Origin: Lingula anatina
Lineage: Eukaryota > Brachiopoda > Lingulata > Lingulida > Lingulidae
Assembly (NCBI RefSeq): GCF_001039355.2
Contig: NW_019774624.1
Span: 1,674,957-1,738,956, forward strand
Reading direction: 5' to 3'
Length of the DNA stretch: 64,000 bases
The notes under the pieces were generated by a model. That model did not search any database. It was not told the DNA's origin and saw only the letters and a list, made by a program, of their open reading frames with translations. Shown here piece by piece: positions 19,937 through 30,541 of the stretch (position 1 is the first letter of the stretch; every line of letters starts with the position of its first letter). The translations under genes and the position numbers were made by a program.

Positions 19937-21572
19937 AAAGATTGTAATTTAGATAAGCTGATTTAGCATTTAGAAAAGTTGATTGCTAACGTTGAGATAG
20001 ATTTTATTTTAGATCTTCAGAAGAAGCTGTTACTCTACCACAAGCAGGTGATGAGTATGATGCCTATGTACAGGCATACTGTGTCTGTACATAAAAACAG
20101 ACAAAATAGAAACCACAAATTTACAGAACTCATTACACAGTATTTATTGCACAATCTATTTGCAAGAATACCTCCTGTAGCACAGAAACTTGCCCATACA
20201 CTTAATAACAAGCAGCTTATCCATGAAGTCTTGACTGGTGGTTACCAATAGGTTATAGAATTCCTTTTCTAAGCAATCATTTCTAACAGCAATTGAACCA
20301 ATAGCTTGTTTACAAGAAATCATCACTTTTAAACACTGAAGAAAGGATGCCAGCATCAACATCACATTTTTAAAGGATGTGGGGGAAAATGAAAAAAAAA
20401 ATTGGAAGATATATCTCTGAAATTAATTAAACTATAATTCAAAATACATCATGTTGAGAAGAAAGCCATTTGCCAAAGTCTATCTGTCAAAGTTCTATGT
20501 ATTTTAAACAGCACTATTATGAATAAGAACCCCGCTACTTCCTACTTCATAATTGTAATATACTTTTGCCATTAACCATGATAAAAAGCCTGCATAAAAT
20601 GCAATAACTACAATAATAAACCTCATGAACTAAGCGTTTTATGCAAATAAAATCTCAGCCAAGTGCTATAACCAATTCCATATGCAGAAAACATCCTTGT
20701 GACTTAATCCAAATATTCTGTAAATTTATCATGGATTTTGTGAAAAGGTAATATGCTTATTACAAGAGAATTAACACAATAAAAGACTGCATACTCTAGC
20801 AAATTTCGCACTAATGGGTATAATGTTATGTATCTCATGTTATCAGAGAAAATATAGAAGAAGAGAACATTTTCCATCATAATGAAGATGCTTATGGGAC
20901 TTCAGATATGCATAGTAACACTGAAAATTATAAAAGCTATCCTGGGGCTTGATGAGGGGGTGGGGGATTATACATCATCATAGTGATATCTTAATATCAC
21001 TTCTAATGCTCACATACTAACATGACAAACATAAGGCTTCAAACTGAATTAAAAATACACAGAAACTAATGAAATATAGATATGAACATGGCATAGAAAT
21101 AACTCATCAGAGAAAGAAAGTTTAGTATTATAGTGCACACTAAACGATGGCTTCTAGTACTTTTCCAATATGTACACACTGTTGATCTGTATTGTTCAAA
21201 CAAGTTCTGTTAAAATATAACTTTTTTCTGTATTGTTCAAACGAGTTCTGTTAAAATATAACCTACTTTATCTGCCAACAGCTGTAATTGAGGTTGTACG
21301 TACTGAACATAACAGGTCACAGCTTTTTTTTTTTTTTTACCATTTATGCGACACGATTTCTCATTAGAGGTCATCCAAGAAGTACACATTTCTTTAATCA
21401 ACCTTTTTACACTCTTTTACTTTCTATTCACTTAATATGATTCAACTTGATAATCGTGACATTGACACAAATATGCTTATGGCATTGGTTTACTTTTCTG
21501 CAATATAGCACCACTCCAGGCACTGCTGAACTCACACACCACTGGTACTAACTGATACATAAGACTCTATGC
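19937..21572. other. Intergenic / NEURL2 3' flank
   Basis: No supported gene. An ORF at 19979-20251 (90 codons) is kept open in the second block (36012-36284) with few changes. It is AT-rich, matches nothing recognised and may simply sit in the long NEURL2 3' UTR. A poly-T tract lies near 21325-21340. Confidence 0.4.
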
Positions 21573-22709
21573 TCATATTTCAAATCTCAAGAATTCTTTA
21601 ATTTTCTTGGGCAAAGGAAGCCTTGTAATGTTATCAGATCGAGTGTTCCTCAGAATGACCTCACGACACACATCTTGAAGAGTAGACACTGGAAAGAAAA
21701 AATATGCATTTCATAATATAATTTGGTTCATTAAACAACATTATGTAAGATTTACAATTAAAATATGCACCTGCAGTTTTCTTTTAAAAATTTATCATTA
21801 CTTTTATTCCACCGAATTCTTAGTATTACTAAAAACACAGCATACAAAAATTAGCTTTAAAATTCCAAATGCCTTTACTAGTACCTGAAATTGCTACCAT
21901 TTGAATATCTTTTTACAATTTTAGATTTGCACATTTGCTAATCAGTATGTTTTAAATCTACAAAAGAAATTAATTTAGTGCTCATCAAGCAGGGATCATG
22001 AGCCCTGAATTTTACCTGAATATAACTGGATGATCCTGACTTGTTTTGTGGTCCCATAAACATCCACCACAGCATGAACAGGGCCATCTTGATATGGTAT
22101 GTCCTTTGCACAAGCACCTTGGTCTTCCCCATTGATTATAAAGTGCATATCTGCCTTATTTTCCCCTGTCAACACATACACCACACCAATACGACTACCT
22201 ATGTCAGTGGGGAGAAAACTCTCGTCTGTGTCCTGTAGCGACACCCCTTGTCTGGGCACAGGACGAAGTAAACTGTTTTTAAAGGTGCCTTTACTGGTGT
22301 GAACATAGTCCCCTTCACCAAGTATTGACTTGGGTCTGTGATCGTCACTTGTTTCATCATCCAGTTCAACAGCTGAGTATACACGGTTGTGGGACTTAGT
22401 GATAGCAAATATCCATGATTTCCCTAAATTGGATAAGTCTGGCAGGGCATATTGTGGCAGTTCAAATCCGTCATTCGGATCGTGTTGTGTTAATCCTATT
22501 CTCATATGTCCACTCCACCCACGCTCATTTTTTTCTATTTCAACCAGGAATATTTCTCCTGGTTGAAGAGGTTTTTCACTAAAACTGATTGCATGTGCAA
22601 AACTGCTTTCCCGAAATGCAACTGAATTGTCTTCAAAAAGGCGAATATTTTGTCCATGGTAATTATGAAAGCGAGCCCCAGGCAATGCGGAAAGACACGT
22701 CGAGCTCAT
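21573..22709 (-). CDS. NEURL2: Neuralized-like protein 2 (first copy, NHR + SOCS box)
   Basis: Substrate receptor of a Cullin-RING E3 ligase. In vertebrates (Ozz) it targets membrane-associated beta-catenin in muscle. Exons: 22709-22016 and 21688-21573, donor CAG|GTAAAA, acceptor CCAG, joined frame 269 residues (human 285). The NHR domain fills roughly residues 10-165: [50 protein letters not shown]. The C-terminal exon is a SOCS box ([11 protein letters not shown] and [14 protein letters not shown]), which recruits Elongin B/C. The start MSSTCLS is chosen because a splice acceptor (ACATTTTAG|GAAACAAG) lies just upstream. The longer open frame to 22859 runs across that acceptor and is not coding, so a 5' UTR exon must lie further upstream. 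It differs from the second copy at one residue (Val for Ala in LQDVCREV). Confidence 0.92.
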
Positions 22710-23761
22710 TCTCACTTGTTTCCTAAAATGTATTGTAAAGAGACTAATTAAACAAAATACACTGGCAGCAGCACTACATATAATATACTGCCAAACCTTT
22801 ACTTGTAGTACCAATCTCTGCCTAAAAGGTATAAATTTATATACTATAATCAAAAGCAATCTTTCACCACTAAAATTTTACAAGGAAAAAATTCTCATAA
22901 AATCAAGGTTTATGTAACAAACTTCCTCAAACACCTGTCACGGACAACCAGGGAAATTTCCAGGTCTATTTTACTACCTTTTACTTCACCAATCAATATT
23001 CCACCCAAAATATGAGTCAAAATCACCATCTCTGTCATCAAGAAATACCAGTGTCTGAAAAACCAATTAGTCATAACGTCTCACCCAGGGACGGTCTGCC
23101 TAGCACATGGTTTGCTCTTTGCCATGTTTGCACATTGCATGCAAAGGTCAAATAATATCCATTTGTCATTTTCTTCTCAACAGTCCAAGTGATAATGAGT
23201 AATACTTATGTGAGATACTGAATGAATTCAGACCCTCTTCTGAGCCTCTTCTAATGACCTCCAGTTGAACTGGCGGTGAAGAATTAAGATAAGAAAATCT
23301 AAATCAATGAATATTCACTTCGAGATTTGGATGGGTACCTTCAACTTCGACATTTGACAATCTTGCAAACATATTGGTGCAGTGCTAGACTCAGTGACTG
23401 CGATATTCCTAAGAAATATTTCCTTTTCATGATGCATCTTGGTACAAGAAACCTTACTTACCAATCTCACTTTCATTTGCAGAACAACATCCACCAGTTG
23501 CGTTCTACACTACAACGTAACATTCCATTGTTTGCGGTGTGTTTTTTTAAGGGAGCTTTTTCATTTCCTAAACTCTGTGTGTTCGGATCTTTAATTGGTT
23601 AGAGGATGTGTCCTTGATTGGTGAACCAATCAAAATTGCTCTAACAAAATCTCACGGAGCCAGTCCCCAAAACGTTTGTAGTTTCGGACAAGGCAGGTGG
23701 CGGGATGCGAATAAAGAAGGAAAGAATGGTATTTCACTGAAATTTCATTTAATTAAAGACC
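22710..23761. promoter_or_regulatory. NEURL2/SEH1 divergent intergenic region with CCAAT boxes
   Basis: About 1 kb between divergent genes, which must hold the NEURL2 5' UTR exon and both promoters. Clustered CCAAT boxes lie at 23594-23598 (ATTGG), 23617-23621 (ATTGG) and 23626-23630 (CCAAT), 132-168 bp upstream of the SEH1 ATG. The second block keeps the first and third but has ATTAA in place of the middle one. No TATA box is obvious. Confidence 0.5.
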
Positions 23762-24870
23762 ATGTTTGTAGCGCGAAGCATTCCGGCCGACCACAAAGAT
23801 CTCATCCACGATGTGGCTTTTGATTTTCACGGCCGGCGAATGGCAACATGTTCAAGTGATCAAAACGTAAAGGTTTGTACAGAGAGGGCATGGATTGAGT
23901 TCAGATGGTGGTTGAGGGAGTGGGGGTGGTGGGGAGGGGGGGGGGGGCATATTTTATTTTCTGGGGATCATAAAATATGTGCATTTTCTACCATGCAAAA
24001 ACACAAGTATAGCCCTAGTCATGGAAAGTTATTATGTCGGTGGACCCATAAAGTAAAAAGTAATAGAAAGTTAACAAAAATTCTAAGTATTTTAACTAAA
24101 AGACCATCAGCCAGCCACCCTGTATTCATTTACAGTCTAAATATTTCCTTGTGTTTTGTTTCAGGTTTGGGATTTAGGAGAAGATGGACACTGGACGTGC
24201 ACTGCTAACTGGAAGGTGAATTATATTCAGATAACTTGTCCACAGTTATCACACTTTTACACATGATCATCAGTATGCTATTTCAATGCTGCGTGGGCCA
24301 GGCTGTACCAAACTTGGGTGTCAATGAATCAATATATAAACCATCCCAAACAACATACAATACCACACAGGTCTACTGTAATGAAAAAAAAAAATTAAGA
24401 AGTATTTTAACAAATTTAAGAAATTCGCCCCATACCAATATATGCCATACTGTTTTTATTCAGTATTACATTGAACATGATTAAATGCAGCTAATGCATG
24501 ATAGACCTTTTTAAGAGAAATAACATTTATTAAAATTTCAGCAATGAATTGTCTATTAATCACCAAAGTATAACCTTTTCAAATCATTGAAAAAATATTA
24601 TCCTAAATCACATTTTTGCACTGACTATGTTTTGTTGTAAAGTACATATTTGTTAATTATGAAATTCAGCTTGATTTTCAGAAATTTCAGGTGTTGTTTT
24701 TTTATGTTATTAACAAAATGTAGCTTCAAAAGGTATAAATACATATCGTTTTAGAAAATTCTGTGAGTGTTTACTGCTTTATGTAATTAATTATCATAGA
24801 AATGCTTAAAAGGCGTTACGTTTATCAATTGTGTCAGTTACATCAAACTTAAATGATTGTATTTTTTGTA

Positions 24871-24901
<31 letters not shown>

Positions 24902-25419
24902 TTTATATATTTATTTATTTATTTTTTCACTTATACATATAACCAATAAATCATTAAAATGCAAAGTGACATCGGTATTAGCTGTTACCAATTTGACTTT
25001 GTAGACCCACAGTGGCTCTGTCTGGAAGGTCACCTGGGCCCACCCTGAGTTTGGTCAAGTGATAGCCACCTGTTCATTTGATAGGACAGCAGCAGTGTGG
25101 GAGGAGCTAGGTATGTGATGTCATATGATACATGGGGTATTTGAATGACAGCAGTAAAGGAGGAGTATATCATGCGTCACAGTGAACGGACAGCAGTGTG
25201 GGTAGAGCTTGGTATGTTAATCATCCATTGTAAAATAGTATTGGGATAGTTTTGAGTGTAAAACATGGACTTTGAGCCTTGTTTTTTTCCATATCAATGT
25301 TTAAATAATCAGTACTGGTATAAAAAATAAAAACAAAAACTGTAAAAGAGAGCCCGTTAGCCACTTCAGCCTTTTACTAGTACTGCTATTTTAGGCTTCT
25401 GCTTCCAGCTGGAAAAAAA

Positions 25420-25507
<88 letters not shown>

Positions 25508-27749
25508 GATTTTAAAGGATAGATCATCTAATATCGTAAATAATTGGATTGGCTTCCAAAGTCCAGTTATAAAAATTAAAAAAATTAGATAGTGCCAGAG
25601 CTCATCATGTAGTATCACAGCTGATATGCAATATGTTAAAATTTCAATTCCTGGATTCGACCCTTTGGTCATTATATTGTAGTTGGAGAATCTACAGAGC
25701 ATGGGCAGAAGAACTGGGTCAAGAGGACCAGTCTGGTGGACAGCAGAACCTCCGTCACAGATGTCCAGTTTGCTCCCAAACACTTGGGGCTACAGTTGGT
25801 AAGTGGACCCAGCAGCCACTTGTGAACTGGCATAATTAAGTTTTTGTGTAGGCTGAGGTTTTCTCCTCTATATCAGGGGTGGATTCAGAGATATTTTCTG
25901 ACAGTCTTCCAAATTATCTTTGTTGATCCATCCTCCATTTTTGACCGTTTTCCGACAGAAAAAATTAGATACCCGTCAATGTAAACTTGAAAATCTGACC
26001 GTCTTCTGGAAGACCCAGAAGACGGCCTAAATCCGCCCCTGTATATAGAATGCAATGTTTTTCCTTCTTTCTGAATTCCTCAATAAGTGAAAGAGAGAAA
26101 TAGATATTTATCCAAGGATTTTTTTTCACAAAAAGTATGATAATGAAAGCAGGGCCTAAAATTTTTGAGTTACTTCAGGTAATTTCAGAAATAATACATT
26201 TGTATTAAATTGGTCTGAAACTAAAAAGAATGGAGGCGAGCACTATCTTGCATAATTAGCAGTGAATTGCCATATTGTTGGCAAAAGATTTAACTTTTTA
26301 TTTTTATTTTATTTTTTTCATTTTCACTTGTTTTTATGGAAGGCCACTTGCTCAGTTTTTGCTATGATGGTAAGAATCAGTCTGTTATTGTTGTATGAAT
26401 TATTTTGTTGTATACCTGTAGGCCACATGTTCAGCTGATGGTATTGTACGGATTTATGAAGCACCTGATGTGATGAACCTCAGTCAGTGGTCGTTACAAC
26501 ATGAGATCTCCTGTAAACTCAGCTGTAGCTGTATATCGTGGAACCCTTCCAGGTAAATGTAGGGGCATGCTGAAAGCATTGCCATTTTTTTGTCCAGGTG
26601 CTAAAACCGATTAACTTTGGCAAAAGAAGGTTTGAAATTTTGATAATGATATGCTGATTTCAAGGGTTTGATGAAACTTCTGTTATTTTCCTGAAATGAA
26701 AAAAAAAAGAAAAGTGGTGATCCAAGCAATACATTTTTCATATTTTGAACAAGTTAACATGTTTGACTAAGAGCTAAATATAATCAGAAATCAGAAAAAA
26801 AACTTTTTCTGCGGAAATGCGGAATTGTGCATTTTTTAATTCAATTCTGATGGTTCCTGAGATTGACCAAGGTTAGGTCCCACGATAAATGTTCTAAGAT
26901 TTTTTTTAAACCTAGGTTCATGTCTGTATAATGTTTTCCAATGAATTGTATGCCTTCCATTCTCTGTACATTGATGATGTTTTTTAGGGTTCACCAGCCA
27001 ATGATTGCTGTAGGAAGCGATGATGCCAATCCATCAGGGGGCGGAAAAGTACAAATATACGAGTACAATGATAATTCAAGGTAAACACAAACACAGATAT
27101 GCATGCGGGAACATACGTACACACACCTTATTAGTACATAAAGGTATCAGTGAAAAAATGACTTATTATCATTGTGATTAAAAAAGCCTTTGAATTAATT
27201 CAGTTTTACTTGTTTTTGCCTCAACAGCATGTTTCATTTAAAAGTGTTGGAGAAGTTACAGGTGCAGTTGCACATACTTTTATTTGTTAATATAAATAAA
27301 TGGGTGAAAAAAGTTGCGTACAGAAAAAGATGTTTTGGATTGGAGAGGAAAAATATTGTGCCCAGGGACTTAGACACTGGGAGAAATTCAAAAGTAATAT
27401 TTCTTATTATTTACAGGAAGTGGAGTAAAGTTGAGACAATCACTGTGGTAACAGAGTCAGTGAAGGACATCCAGTTTGCACCCAATTTAGGCAGATCCTA
27501 CCACTTATTAGGGATAGCCTCCAAAGATGTCAGGATTATTTCCCTCAAGCCACTCAGGTAGTAAAAGTTTTTTGCTTTAATGATTGGATTTTACTCTCGC
27601 AATATTTAAAAAGTCCAGTCACCAATCCAGTAATTTTACTGTCTGTATGATTTAAAGCGTATTTTCTTTAAGCTTTGATATTTTATTTCCATTCACATTA
27701 TTTTAGGAGAAATCAATCTTCAACCCAAATTTCAAGTCACAGTAAACTT
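23762..27749 (+). CDS. SEH1L: Nucleoporin SEH1 (first copy, truncated at the N)
   Basis: SEH1 is a WD40 propeller protein of the Nup107-160 (Y) complex and of GATOR2 in amino-acid signalling to mTORC1. Exons seen: 23762-23872, 24165-24215, 25005-25110, 25683-25798, 26422-26552, 26988-27080, 27417-27557. All are in frame and encode the first ~250 residues ([20 protein letters not shown] onward, [36 protein letters not shown]). Then comes the start of a decayed exon 8 duplicate (27707-27749) and the single N. Exons 8-11 are missing from this copy because the sequence switches to the second block. The complete gene is at 39751-48733. The truncation is best explained as an assembly join, not a mutation. 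Confidence 0.9.
25413..25506. repeat. Poly-A plus (TA)n microsatellite in SEH1 intron 3, length differs between copies
   Basis: About 25 A followed by about 70 bp of TA repeats. The same place in the second block (41738-41755) has only about 18 bp of TA and no poly-A run. It is a hypervariable microsatellite. Confidence 0.95.
25874..26041. mobile_element. 168-bp TIR element, TATAT target duplication, absent from second block
   Basis: It starts CAGGGGTGGATTCAG and ends CTAAATCCGCCCCTG, with TATAT at 25869-25873 and 26042-26046. The second block has the empty site CCTCTATATAGAATG near 42141-42155. The CAGGGG-type ends resemble hAT transposons, but the duplication is 5 bp rather than the usual 8. 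It lies in SEH1 intron 4. Confidence 0.82.
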
Positions 27750-27750
27750 N
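27750..27750. other. Single N marking an assembly join between two copies of the block
   Basis: To the left the sequence is in the SEH1 exon 8 region. Immediately to the right it is in AGXT2 intron 2, equal to position ~12069. Such a jump at a lone N indicates a scaffold or contig join of unknown gap size. Confidence 0.9.
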
Positions 27751-28671
27751 AATAGATTTATGTGAAATTTATAAAACAGTTCAACAATATGATGGACAGT
27801 GTTTGCCTCTTAGGAAAATTAGTTGCTGGACCGAAAGTTTAGCCATTTTCAAAAGTAGCTGGCTCGAATGTCTGGCAGACATGGTGGGAAAACTTCTCAG
27901 CCCGTTCTGAAAGTTGTCGGCCCCGGGCAGACGGTCCAGCATTAATTTCTAACACTGATGATGGATCTAAACTATCTGCTGCTTTGATATGTTTTGATAT
28001 GTTTGGTGCATGTAGATAAAAATGCTACTTGTGACAGATTATTAAGTACCAAAGTAAGAGATCTAAATGTAAAACAAATATTGTGTGTGCGTGAGTGTAT
28101 ACATGTGTGAGACTCAGAGTGCAGGACTCTTAGCAAATGTATTTTTGAGAAGGGTTGTGTGTGTGAGTATGCAGGTACATGCCTACGTATATACAGATAA
28201 AGAAAGTGAGGCAAATGAAGGCAACAAAATGCTCCTTTTGTTCAAGGCTACGAATGGTATCACTTGAAGCATTAAATAGGTCGACCACACCTGATATGTT
28301 TCTGATTTAAATCATAAGGTGGCATAGATATGATGGTATATAAAAATTATAGTTTAATTTCATAAGTTCCATAATGTGATGGTGTTAGATTTGATTTTCT
28401 GATCTGCAAAGTGTTTTTAAATGTCAGCTGCGTGTTACTTGAAATGTTACTTGTAACAGATTATTAAAGTAAAAGATAGAGGACTAAATTTTAAAAAAAT
28501 ATTATCATAAGAAATTGGTTCTGCTACAGACATCATCAGCATCCCTATATCATCAACGGAACAGCAGTGTGTATTTTGTATGCATGTAATATGCGGGAAT
28601 GCACACAACTGTGTGTATGTACATGTGTGCGCACTTTAACACATACATTTGTGGTGAAGGGTATGTGTGTG

Positions 28672-29646
28672 CTCATGGGCGTAACTAGGCATACGCACGG
28701 ATGCACTGTGCGTACAATTTTTTGGCCAACCATGATATTATTTTATATAAATTTAGTGTATTTTTCACGGAATATAAAAGAAAATCCTCTGCTTATTAAA
28801 GTCACCTGTATGTACAAATCCTCTGTACCAATTGTAAAGGCACAATTGTTCTGCCCCCCCCCCCCCCCGTCCCCCCTACTTTTATTGAACTGAGGTAAAC
28901 AACGCCTGTAACCTTAACAAGTCATATCTTAATCGTCCATCTAACTGGAACTTCCTTTACCTCTTTATTGGAGGGTTCAGTGGCCCTCAACTCTCTTGTA
29001 GCCTCTTTCTTCAGAATATTGAACGCATTCTCGCTGGCGATATTTATCTCAGGTAAAAATCTGCCGGAGTCTTATTTTCAAAGAGCAGCTCCCGCAACCC
29101 TGGGGGCACTAGATAAAATCTGGACACCAGGTTTAATAAGGAGCTGGAGAAACAAAGGAAGAATTTTTCCTGCAAAGCTTCAAAGAATTTTGACACGGAC
29201 TTGACCAAGCTTACCCCTACAAACTAACAGGGTGACATGGGCAATTTTTACAAACAAATAATTAAACTTAGATGTATCAGAGCTCTGTCGTGTCGTACAA
29301 TTGGTTGTTTTTGGGAGCCATGCATCCACATGTAAGCTGAATGAAACCGTATGTTAGTTCAACTCAGAGGTGGATCCAGGATTATTTGAAGGGGGTTCCA
29401 CATATGCGAAGCTAGCCTTTTTTTTTAAATAAATATACCGGTCTGGTTAATAAGATTATTGAAACTGTTTTAATTGCGAGAATATTTCTGACTAAATGAT
29501 GATTTAATTATTAATGGAAATTAAGCTGCGATGTGTGGTACATATGCTGTGATTACACTGTCCTTCATCTGTTGCGTTAGTCTACATTTTGCTGGGAATT
29601 TTAAAAATCTGTGCTTACAATTTTTAAAGGTCTGGTTACGCCCCTG
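28672..29646. mobile_element. ~975-bp insertion with short inverted ends, second block only
   Basis: The first block reads TATGTGTGTGCATATATG uninterrupted near 13161. Here it is split by 975 bp whose ends are CTCATGGGCGTAACTAG and CTGGTTACGCCCCTG, a 9-bp core inverted repeat GGGCGTAAC. GTG flanks both sides (28669-28671, 29647-29649), a possible 3-bp duplication. There is a poly-C run at about 28854-28868 and no transposase ORF. Probably a non-autonomous DNA transposon; its superfamily is not clear. Confidence 0.75.
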
Positions 29647-29809
29647 GTGCATATATGATGTTCATATGTATGAATGCTTAAATGTGCATTTATGTACATG
29701 CCTGTGTGTACTGTATACAGATCAAGTGAGAAAAATGAAGGGAACAAAATCCTCTATCCTTTTTTCAAGGCTATGACTGCTAACGCTTGAAGCATTAAGT
29801 AGGTCATAC

Positions 29810-30458
29810 CTGGTATGGTTCTGGTTTAAAATCACATGGTGGCATTTGCGGTGCAGAACTCATACAACGTATAGCACCTAAAATAACATGAGAACAAGCT
29901 CTATTTAAACAAAGCCATTAGTTGCAATCTAACCAAACAACTGATAAGCTTAGAGGTTATGTATAAAAATTGTTTGAACAGCTTTTCTGAAAATTCATTT
30001 ATGTAAGGCAAATAATTCTTGGGCTTAAAAATGACTGGACAAAAAAATGATAAAATTTTATTTTATTTGATCACCAGTTTTTTTAAAAAGTTGAAAATTT
30101 TTAAAAATCATTTCTTACACAAATTCGAACGCTTCAGCAAATCCTTTCAGCTTATAATAAATGTTACTAAAACTTCATTTTCACAAAACTGACAAAGTTT
30201 CAATACAGCGATTTTAAACAATTAACTACTTTAGTGAACTTCAAGTTCAAGCAAAACACGATTGACCCAGTTTTTATTTTGAGTTACACTGTATAACAAC
30301 TTTGACCTACTTATCACGCAGATTTCCCACGTCTCATTTTAGATATATAAAATGCTGTTCGCTCATTTCCTTCCATACACACCTTGATTATAAAACGTTT
30401 AATTACCTGTTCTAACGTTACGCCCTAGAGCTCCATAAATTTTGGAAAATAAAGCCAT
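29810..30458 (-). CDS. AGXT2: AGXT2 5' exons (second copy, exons 1-2 only)
   Basis: Exons 30458-30407 and 29877-29810 repeat the presequence exon (MALFSKIYGALGRNVRT) and the MPPCDFKPEPYQ exon of the complete gene at 5398-13978, with intact splice sites. Exons 3-14 are absent because the block begins at 27753, inside intron 2. As written this is a fragment, but it most likely represents the second allele's 5' end rather than a broken gene. Confidence 0.88.
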
Positions 30459-30541
30459 TTCGGCACCTATCTGAAAGCGGAAGTTGCTGGGCACCTGTCA
30501 ACCTGTGGACTTCCTGCACATGCTCAGAACGAGCATCCAGC
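30459..30541. promoter_or_regulatory. AGXT2/ENTR1 bidirectional promoter region (second copy)
   Basis: The same 83-bp interval as 13979-14061, with both ETS-type sites kept and one base difference seen (CAACCTGTGG for CAAGCTGTGG). Confidence 0.55.

Noticed and set aside
19979-20251. 90-codon ORF after ENTR1 as a gene
   Set aside because: Kept open in both blocks, but they are probably alleles, so this is weak evidence. It has no recognised motif, splice sites or GC shift.
22710-22859. Longer NEURL2 open frame starting at 22859
   Set aside because: It crosses a splice acceptor just before MSSTCLS and encodes hydrophobic sequence absent from the NHR protein. It is intron.
27707-27749. SEH1 first copy as a pseudogene
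   Set aside because: Its exons 1-7 are intact. It ends only because of the N join, so truncation is not a biological break.
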